Positions 31,700-37,815 of a stretch of 37,815 bases of DNA are shown piece by piece (position 1 is the first letter of the stretch; the number at the start of each line of letters is the position of its first letter). The stretch comes from Desulfobacteraceae bacterium (GTDB lineage: Bacteria > Desulfobacterota > Desulfobacteria > Desulfobacterales > Desulfobacteraceae): the NCBI GenBank assembly GCA_024227235.1, contig JAAEKY010000659.1:1-37815 (forward strand), written 5' to 3'. The notes beneath the pieces are model-generated. The model ran no database searches and had not been told where the DNA came from. It saw only the letters and a program-made list of their open reading frames with translations. The position numbers were made by a program, and so were the translations under genes.

Positions 31700-32878
31700 A
31701 TGGCGCGCTCCATCATTCATTTAAATATTGCAGATTTTGCTGTTGCTGTGGAAACCAACATGCAACCCTCCCTTAAAGGATACCCTTTAATTATTGCCCC
31801 CCAGGGCGCACCCCGAGCCGTGGTGTATGACATGAGCGATGAAGCCTATAAAGAAGGGATCAGAAAAGGCATGCCCTTGGCTCGTGCAAAACGAATCAAT
31901 AAAAAAATCGAAATCCTGCCGCCGAAGTTTAACTTCTATGAACGGGTCATGAAAGACCTTTTAAAAGAAACCTTTGCCTTTACTCCATTGATCGAATCAG
32001 GGACATCAGACGGCCATATCTTTCTGGATGTTTCAGCATCTGGTCGGCTTTTCGGTCCGTCTGTTGATGTGGCATTCAAGCTTAAAAAAGCCTTTAAAAA
32101 AAAATTTTGCCTGGATCCTATCTGGTCGGTAGCCACAAATAAACTGGTGGCAAAAGTGGCCACCCGCGTGGTCAAACCCATTGGAGAATATATTGTTGCC
32201 CCAGGAGACGAAAAATCCTTTCTTGCACCATTGCCCATCCATCTGATTCCAGGGCTCGAAAAACCGGATCTGATCAAGCTGCGTGAATTCAATCTCTTAT
32301 TTATCTCCCAGGCAAGATCCCTTTCCCTTGAGCAGCTTCAGGTGCCATTTCTTCACAAAGCATCTTTAATATATGATCGAATCAGAGGGATTGACCCTGA
32401 ACCTGTCACAGCCTTTAGTGAAAACCATGCCATCATCCGGGCAGATCATGAGTTCAGTGATGACACCAACAATGCCGCACTGCTTCGAAAAGCGCTGTAT
32501 CTCATGGTGGAACAAATCTGTAAAACCCTGCGCAACCGAAACCGTCACGGATCTGCCACAAAAATTATCCTCTCATATTCAGATGGGATGCAAAGCACCT
32601 CCGCGTTAAAACTTAAGCCCTCCACATCCAATGATATGACCATGTTCAAAAAATGCGCCCACCTTTTAGATAAAGCATGGACCAGAAGAGTCCGCATCCG
32701 CCACATGCGCCTGATCTGCGAAAAACTTTCCCCAAAAGCGGTGCAAACAGAACTCTTTGCCCAAAAGACAAAGGAGGCCAAACAAGCAGGAATTATCCAG
32801 ACCATGGACAATATCCGCAAAAAATTTGGAAAAAATGCTATCCAGCCTGCATTAACACTTATCCCGGATATTTCATAA
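31700..32878 (+). CDS. imuB: ImuB-like inactive Y-family polymerase
   Basis: 392 residues with the Y-family layout (palm, fingers, thumb, little finger). The first catalytic Asp is replaced by N9 in IHLNIADFAVAVE (normally HxDxDxFFASVE). The second Asp-Glu pair is replaced by G105-H106 in SDGHIFLD (normally SIDEAFLD). It should therefore be unable to add nucleotides, as is known for ImuB. The segment QTELF (349-353) near the C-terminus fits the beta-clamp-binding consensus. ImuB acts as a hub between clamp and DnaE2 during translesion synthesis. The C-terminal ImuB tail seen in mycobacteria is not recognised. It lies 17 bp before dnaE2. Confidence 0.85.
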   Translation: MARSIIHLNIADFAVAVETNMQPSLKGYPLIIAPQGAPRAVVYDMSDEAYKEGIRKGMPLARAKRINKKIEILPPKFNFYERVMKDLLKETFAFTPLIESGTSDGHIFLDVSASGRLFGPSVDVAFKLKKAFKKKFCLDPIWSVATNKLVAKVATRVVKPIGEYIVAPGDEKSFLAPLPIHLIPGLEKPDLIKLREFNLLFISQARSLSLEQLQVPFLHKASLIYDRIRGIDPEPVTAFSENHAIIRADHEFSDDTNNAALLRKALYLMVEQICKTLRNRNRHGSATKIILSYSDGMQSTSALKLKPSTSNDMTMFKKCAHLLDKAWTRRVRIRHMRLICEKLSPKAVQTELFAQKTKEAKQAGIIQTMDNIRKKFGKNAIQPALTLIPDIS

Positions 32879-32895
32879 CAATATTAAGGCCTTAG

Positions 32896-35800
32896 ATGAT
32901 CCCATTAAACACACGATCCCATTATTCATTTATGTGGGGAACCACATCTGTAAAACATCTTTGTCAAAAAGCAAAAACCCTTGGGTATCAAAAAATCGCC
33001 CTTACCGATACAGATAATCTATGCGGCATGTGGCCCTTTATCAATGCCTGTAAAAATGAAAACTTAACCCCAATTATTGGTGCGGAAATCACAGACCCTG
33101 TCACCGCCCACAGAGCGGTCTGCCTGGTGAAAAATAACAACGGATACAGCCATCTGACCCAATTGATCACCCAGCGCCATATGGACAAAAACTTTTCACT
33201 CAAAACTGCCCTTCCAGACCTTTCAAAAGGACTTGTGGTTTTGACCAGGAATCAGGATCTTTTGCCATTCTGGCATGAAAATCAGGTGGACCTGGCCGTG
33301 AACCTTGCCAGGAATCCATTACCGCAGCAGCACAAGCTATGCATGACAGCAAAAAAACTTTCCATCCCTATGGTGGCAACACCTGGCAGTTTTTTTTTAA
33401 ACAAAAAAGATGCCGCCATCCATCAGATGCTTCGGGCAATAGATAAGAATACCTGCTTAACTCGCCTGACCCAAACAGATATAGCACCAGATACCTCATT
33501 TTTAGCCTCGCCAGATGAATACCACCAAAAGTTTGCCATCCATCCTTTGTCCATCAAAAACACAATCACCCTGGCTGAAAAAATAGAGTTCCAAACGCCC
33601 AATTTTGGAATTGTTATGCCACCCCTGAAAAAAAACACGACACTAACTGCAGAACAGCTTCTATACAAAAAAACAATGCGTGGGGCTAAAAAAAGATATG
33701 GGGCAAGCCTGTCATCCCGAGTGCTGAACAGAATAGATCATGAGCTCACTATTATCCAGCAAATGAACTTTTGTGAATATTTTCTGGTGGTTCAAAGTAT
33801 TGTCAAAAGAGCATCACGCATCTGCGGCAGAGGCTCAGGAGCTGCTTCCATTGTTGCCTACTGCCTTGAGATCACCAATGTGTGCCCCATAAAATATAAT
33901 TTGTATTTCGAACGATTTTTAAATCCAGACAGAAAAGATCCCCCAGATATTGATATTGATTTTGCCTGGGATGAAAGAGATGATATTTTAAACTGGGTGC
34001 TTTCTAAATTTAAAAATCATGCAGCCATGGTATCCAGCCACATCTTGTTCCAACCCAGGATGGCGGTCAGAGAAGTGGCCAAAGTCTTTGGGCTGCCAGA
34101 TGCTGAAATCGGAAAAGTCTCCAAACGGCTTCCCTGGTTCTGGAAACTTAACGAGGCAGAAGATGATTTTTTAGACAGAATCCAACAGCGGCCTGAATTC
34201 AGGTTCATGGATTTCCCCCAGCCCTGGCCAGACATCATGCGCTATGCTCAGGCAATCATTGGCACCCCAAGATATCTTTCCGTCCATCCGGGCGGCATTG
34301 TCATCACCCCTCACCCCATTGACACCTACGTTCCCATTGAAAAAGCCCCTAAAGGCGTACCCTTAATGCAATGGGAAAAGGATGCCACTGAACAGGCCGG
34401 CCTTGTCAAAATTGATCTATTGGGCAACAGAAGTCTTGGTGTGATCCGGGACAGCATTGAAAGTATAAAAGAAGTAACCGGCACCTTCGATGATTTCAAT
34501 ACCCTTGATCCTGAAGATGATTATGAAACCCAGCAAAATGTAGCCCAAGGCAACACCATGGGGTGCTTCTATATTGAAAGCCCTGCCACCCGCCTTTTAC
34601 AAAAAAAATCAAACATCGGGGATTTTGAACACATCGTGATCCACTCTTCCATTATCCGACCCGCAGCCAATGAGTTTATCCAGGAATATTTAAAACGCCT
34701 TCATACAGGTCTTTGGGACCCCATTCACCCCCTTATCGAAAATGTCTTAGACGAAACCTATGGCATCATGGTCTATCAAGAAGATGTGTCCAAAGTTGCA
34801 GTGAAAATGGCTGGATTCTCTCATGCCCAGGCGGATGGCTTAAGAAAAATCATGTCTAAAAAAGATAAGGAACAAGCGCTTGCAGACTATTATGACCGGT
34901 TCAAAAATGGGGCCCTTAAAAAAGGGGTTTCTTCAAAAGACATTCAAAAAGTCTGGGCCATGATCACCAGTTTTTCCGGGTACTCTTTTTGCAAACCCCA
35001 CAGCGCATCCTATGCGCGGGTATCCTTTCAGGCAGCCTATTTAAAAACCCATTACCCGGCCCAATTCATGGCTGCTGTTATTAGCAACCAAGGCGGCTTT
35101 TATTCCACATTTGCCTATGTATCTGAAGCCAGGAGATTGAATGTCAACATTCTTAATCCAGATGTCAACCACAGCAACATTCAATGGAAGGGATATCATT
35201 CCAACCTGAGAGTTGGACTATTATCCATTAAGGATCTTTCAGCAAAAACCATGAAAAAAATTTTAACTGAACGCAAAAAAGCTAAGTTTTCAAGTCCTGA
35301 GGACTTTTTTGCACGGGTTTGCCCAAGAGAAGATGAAATACGCGCCCTGATCCACAGCGGCAGCCTCAATTCAATCGACGTTAAAAAAAATAGAGCTACA
35401 CTTTTGTGGGCCTTTGCAGCCTGGCAAAAACAAAAGAAAAAAATAGATGACTCGCCCTGCCTTTTCGATATAAATCACTTTAGCCTCCATCCTCATATTG
35501 CACTTACACCCGATCTTCCAAAAGAAAATCAGGTTGAAATGCTTCGACGAGAATTTAGTGTACTGGGATTTTTATGCGCCTGCCACCCCATTATCCTGTT
35601 CAAAAACATTATCCAACAATACAACACTGTCAAAGCAAAGCATTTACCAAAATTTATCAATAAAAAGGTCACCTTTGCCGGATGGCTTATCACAGGAAAA
35701 GTGGTTAAAACCAAACAGGGTGACCCCATGAAATTTTTAACCTTTGAAGATGAAACCGGTATAGTTGAAACCATCTTTTTCCCAAAACCATATGCACTTT

Positions 35801-35925
35801 TTTGCCATATGCTGGATTATGGAAAACCCTACCTGATTTACGGTAAACTTGAATCAAACTGGGGCGCTATTACCCTTACCGTAGAAAGAACCCGTCCAAT
35901 TTCTTTTTTAAAAGAAAAAATTTAA
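32896..35925 (+). CDS. dnaE2: Error-prone DNA polymerase III alpha subunit, DnaE2 type
   Basis: 1009 residues, typical of DnaE2 and shorter than replicative DnaE (~1160). The N-terminal PHP domain (1-~210) has RSHYSFMWG in place of the usual metal-binding LHxHS pattern, so it is probably inactive. The polymerase core has CGRGSGAAS (310-318), the catalytic D351 and D353 in PPDIDIDF, a third Asp in VKIDLLG, and GIMVYQEDV. A helix-hairpin-helix region and a C-terminal OB fold (VTFAGWLITGKVVKTKQGDPMKFLTFED) end the protein. With ImuB it forms the inducible translesion mutasome. The preceding gene is 17 bp away. Confidence 0.93.
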   Translation: MIPLNTRSHYSFMWGTTSVKHLCQKAKTLGYQKIALTDTDNLCGMWPFINACKNENLTPIIGAEITDPVTAHRAVCLVKNNNGYSHLTQLITQRHMDKNFSLKTALPDLSKGLVVLTRNQDLLPFWHENQVDLAVNLARNPLPQQHKLCMTAKKLSIPMVATPGSFFLNKKDAAIHQMLRAIDKNTCLTRLTQTDIAPDTSFLASPDEYHQKFAIHPLSIKNTITLAEKIEFQTPNFGIVMPPLKKNTTLTAEQLLYKKTMRGAKKRYGASLSSRVLNRIDHELTIIQQMNFCEYFLVVQSIVKRASRICGRGSGAASIVAYCLEITNVCPIKYNLYFERFLNPDRKDPPDIDIDFAWDERDDILNWVLSKFKNHAAMVSSHILFQPRMAVREVAKVFGLPDAEIGKVSKRLPWFWKLNEAEDDFLDRIQQRPEFRFMDFPQPWPDIMRYAQAIIGTPRYLSVHPGGIVITPHPIDTYVPIEKAPKGVPLMQWEKDATEQAGLVKIDLLGNRSLGVIRDSIESIKEVTGTFDDFNTLDPEDDYETQQNVAQGNTMGCFYIESPATRLLQKKSNIGDFEHIVIHSSIIRPAANEFIQEYLKRLHTGLWDPIHPLIENVLDETYGIMVYQEDVSKVAVKMAGFSHAQADGLRKIMSKKDKEQALADYYDRFKNGALKKGVSSKDIQKVWAMITSFSGYSFCKPHSASYARVSFQAAYLKTHYPAQFMAAVISNQGGFYSTFAYVSEARRLNVNILNPDVNHSNIQWKGYHSNLRVGLLSIKDLSAKTMKKILTERKKAKFSSPEDFFARVCPREDEIRALIHSGSLNSIDVKKNRATLLWAFAAWQKQKKKIDDSPCLFDINHFSLHPHIALTPDLPKENQVEMLRREFSVLGFLCACHPIILFKNIIQQYNTVKAKHLPKFINKKVTFAGWLITGKVVKTKQGDPMKFLTFEDETGIVETIFFPKPYALFCHMLDYGKPYLIYGKLESNWGAITLTVERTRPISFLKEKI

Positions 35926-36130
35926 ATAAAGATAAAGGTTTATACTAATTGCAATTTAGTTCAGAATCTTCTATAGATACGCTAAACAAGCTATCAACGA
36001 CATCACACATTGGAAGTGACAGAGCGGAGCTATGGGTAATGCTTTCCTTTATCCAATTTCAGTCACAGGCACAAACAATACAAAGCAGTACTCAAAAATC
36101 TCGAATAGCGAAATAATATAAGATCTATCT

Positions 36131-37126
36131 TTAAAAATTGAGCCCTTCAATTGGACTTACGATACGGTTGATATCCTTGTCCATCACATGAGTATAGCGC
36201 TCAGTGGTCTTGACATCCGCATGGCCCATTATTTCCTGCAACACGCGGATATTGATCCCGCTCTCCAGCATTGAAGTGGCAAAACTATGCCGCAAAGTAT
36301 GACAGGTGACAATCTTATCAATACCAGCTCTGTGCGCCGCCCTTTTCACAGCCTTTTGCAAGCCGGATTCCATAATATGGTGCCTTCTTTCCCGGCCTGA
36401 TCTGGGATCGATGGAACGTTTTTTCGATGGAAAAACATATTGCCACTGAGTTTCCAAAGCAGCCTTTTTATATTTCCGACCTAAAGCTTGCGGAATATAC
36501 ACTTCACCAAAGCCTTCTTCAAGATCATCGTGATGCAGGGATTTGACACGTTGGATATGGCTTCGCAGTTCTGGAATAATCGGCTCAGCCAGGATGCTAC
36601 TTCGCCACTTGTCACCCTTGCCGAGCACGTGAATCCGTTTTCGATCAAAATCAAGATCTTTGATTCGAAGGCGCACGCATTCCATGAGTCGCAGGCCGGA
36701 ACCGAAAAGGATTTTGGCCATTAAGGAGTGGGTTCCATCGATGTATCTGAAAAATCGTTTTATTTCCTCTATACCAATTACGGTGGGCAATTTGGGCTTT
36801 TTTTTCGAACGAGCCGGTTGAATTTTCCCATCCAGTGGAAGATCCAATACCTCGCGGTAGAGAAAAACAAGCGCGTTGAGTGCCTGTCGCTGCGTTGAAG
36901 CCGACACCTTGCCATTGACCGCCAAATCAGATAAAAAGCGTTCGATATCAGGGACACCAAGATTTTGAGGATGTATTTTCGTACCGAAAAAACGAATATA
37001 CCGCAGTATCCATTGGGTATAGGTTTGTTCAGTTCGATATGCGTAATGATGGTATCGCATAACCTCCCGGACCTGATCCATTAACTTGAACTTTGGGTTG
37101 GGTCGAAATTTTGGTTTATTTTCCAT
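36131..37126 (-). CDS. intI: Integron integrase (tyrosine recombinase)
   Basis: The ATG at 37126 gives 331 residues (MENKPKFRPNPKFKL); a TTG at 37162 could add 12. The catalytic set is complete: R146 in GSGLRLMECVRLRI, H276 and R279 in HTLRHSFAT, H302 in IMGHADV, and the nucleophile Y311 in TTERYTHV. The IntI-specific insertion is present: ALGRKYKKAALETQWQYVFPS then RSGRERRHH (about 214-260). This segment marks integron integrases rather than XerC/D. The enzyme recombines attC sites of cassettes into attI. It is transcribed away from attI and the first cassette, the standard integron layout. Confidence 0.95.
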   Translation of the reverse strand: MENKPKFRPNPKFKLMDQVREVMRYHHYAYRTEQTYTQWILRYIRFFGTKIHPQNLGVPDIERFLSDLAVNGKVSASTQRQALNALVFLYREVLDLPLDGKIQPARSKKKPKLPTVIGIEEIKRFFRYIDGTHSLMAKILFGSGLRLMECVRLRIKDLDFDRKRIHVLGKGDKWRSSILAEPIIPELRSHIQRVKSLHHDDLEEGFGEVYIPQALGRKYKKAALETQWQYVFPSKKRSIDPRSGRERRHHIMESGLQKAVKRAAHRAGIDKIVTCHTLRHSFATSMLESGINIRVLQEIMGHADVKTTERYTHVMDKDINRIVSPIEGLNF

Positions 37127-37146
37127 ATTTAGTATGATAGTAGCGT

Positions 37147-37275
37147 AATAAGAGGAAAGCAATAAAAATTTATTTTAAGTGGGCTGACTTTCTCATATTT
37201 TTGACTTAATATCGCAATAAGTGGAAAAAGTATGGCATATATAACAGTCAATATCATGGAAAGTTTCCACTTATT
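37147..37275. repeat. Repeated AATAAGTGGAAA motifs in the intI-attI region
   Basis: AATAAGTGGAAA lies at 37216-37227, with its exact inverse TTTCCACTTATT at 37264-37275 and a one-mismatch direct copy AATAAGAGGAAA at 37147-37158. They lie between the intI start and the first cassette. Direct and inverted integrase- or regulator-binding sites are known in attI regions, so these are candidates for IntI binding or intI control. Confidence 0.5.
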
Positions 37276-37322
37276 AACACTGTTTTTGGTGCGGCGCAGA
37301 CCGCTCAACTCAATGTTTAGGC
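37276..37322 (+). other. Candidate attI insertion point and cassette boundary
   Basis: The cassette appears to begin at TTAGGCAT (37317-37324), preceded by GT. This is the complement of ATGCCTAA in the attC at 37781, as expected when the cassette's own end is split between attI and attC during insertion. Canonical cores are GTTRRRY with the cut after G; here one additional T is present, so the exact crossover (G315 or T316) is not certain. Confidence 0.55.
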
Positions 37323-37332
37323 ATATAAGAAG

Positions 37333-37776
37333 ATGGAGCAAATTTATTGGATAAACGTACGTGATAAGCCTGCATTTCTAGTCGCAGTAATGAAGGAGTT
37401 ATCGGGAGATGAATCCTATATTGAGTTCCAGGGGGATTTATCTCGCTGTGATTTTTCGGATGTCGGAGGGGTGCCAGTAGCAGCGGATGTGAACCGTCGA
37501 GATAAAGGGGCTTTAAAGGTAGTTTTGGCACTTACAACTGAAAATATTAAACCTATATTGAAACAGGTATTACCAGAAGCAAGAGTAGTACATCAAATTG
37601 AAGATATTTCAATTATAAAAAATAACGAAGAGCAATTATTGATTGGTGATTATTTTCACAATGAGTGTATTAGTGTTGCTCCAATGCTATCGATAGAGTT
37701 TTTATCCACGCTTAAAGAAAATGGTATTATTAGAAAAATTCAAACAGATGCAGAAGCAAAAGCAAAATATTTATAG
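37333..37776 (+). CDS. First integron cassette protein, function unknown
   Basis: 147 residues, starting MEQIYWINVRDKPAFLVAVMKELSG 16 bases after the cassette boundary. No signal peptide, membrane helix or recognised motif is visible. The region has a mixed alpha/beta look, with VVLALTTENIKPILKQVLPEA in the middle and a charged C-terminal tail (DAEAKAKYL). It ends 6 bp before the attC site. Like most cassette genes it has no promoter of its own and would be expressed from a promoter in intI or attI. No function can be named. Confidence 0.7.
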   Translation: MEQIYWINVRDKPAFLVAVMKELSGDESYIEFQGDLSRCDFSDVGGVPVAADVNRRDKGALKVVLALTTENIKPILKQVLPEARVVHQIEDISIIKNNEEQLLIGDYFHNECISVAPMLSIEFLSTLKENGIIRKIQTDAEAKAKYL

Positions 37777-37782
37777 TTCAAT

Positions 37783-37815
37783 GCCTAACCAGTGGCTCAA
37801 ATCGACCTCGCTATC
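37783..37815 (+). other. Start of attC recombination site of the first cassette (truncated)
   Basis: GCCTAAC (37783-37789) is a perfect RYYYAAC R'' core, followed by CAGTGGCTCAAATCGACC, close to the left end of many attC sites (for example TCTAACAATTCGTTCAAGCCGAC in aadA cassettes). The window ends before the complementary arm and the GTTAGGC core. Confidence 0.8.

Noticed and set aside
35926..36130. Possible attC site or gene between dnaE2 and intI
   Set aside because: No paired RYYYAAC/GTTRRRY cores and no open frame; only a weak GTGAC/GTCAC inverted pair was seen.
1..37815. CRISPR array, rRNA or tRNA genes
   Set aside because: No regularly spaced repeats and no recognisable tRNA or rRNA sequence were found by eye.

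Overview
The window looks like a chromosomal segment of a moderately AT-rich anaerobic member of the Desulfobacterota, most likely a Desulfobacteraceae-type sulfate reducer. This is an inference from gene content: PEP-CTERM surface proteins, a NapH-type polyferredoxin, PAS histidine kinases, an FNR/HcpR-type divergent promoter, a candidate sigma-54 promoter and an integron integrase. No rRNA or tRNA genes were recognised.

Left part (1-5,700): two tandem paralogous PAS sensor histidine kinases read on the minus strand. The first is cut by the window edge. They are separated by a 185-bp element that looks like a non-autonomous repeat. A DHH phosphoesterase and a small MTH1187-type thiamine-binding protein follow, converging on a shared terminator.

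Surface-uptake island (5,900-17,150): a minus-strand operon encodes, from its promoter end, a TonB-dependent receptor, a PEP-CTERM protein, a secreted dockerin-like protein, a secreted protein made of about twenty acidic EF-hand-like repeats, ExbB, ExbD and TonB. It ends at a strong intrinsic terminator. Divergent from it is a plus-strand operon with a stand-alone TiaS-like kinase-domain protein and a complete FecCD-type ABC importer (permease, ATPase, binding protein). Together they can carry a metal chelate or similar ligand across both membranes. The substrate cannot be read from the sequence.

Biotin and housekeeping block (17,150-23,960): bioA-bioF-bioD behind a 15-bp-arm palindrome that fits a BirA operator overlapping the promoter. 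Next comes a PEP-CTERM gene with a candidate sigma-54 promoter and upstream tandem sites, a scar holding an inverted, decayed piece of the neighbouring RNA methyltransferase gene, then that methyltransferase, NAD synthetase and a class I glutamine amidotransferase.

Redox and signalling block (23,990-29,760): a membrane polyferredoxin and an HPP-family membrane protein diverge from two perfect TTGAT-N4-ATCAA boxes. Downstream of HPP lie a hemerythrin, a 2CW/cyclic-nucleotide-domain Ser/Thr kinase and a PP2C phosphatase whose conserved N-terminus has no ordinary start codon. A DMT-family exporter follows on the other strand.

DNA-damage and integron block (29,850-37,815): a nested stem-loop element with 27-nt arms precedes a LexA-DUF72-ImuB-DnaE2 cassette. 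This is a translesion 'mutasome' in which a DUF72 protein sits where ImuA is usual. The ImuB lacks the polymerase carboxylates but keeps a clamp-binding motif. At the right edge lie an integron integrase (intI, minus strand), a candidate attI region with repeated motifs, a first gene cassette encoding an unknown 147-residue protein, and the start of its attC site.
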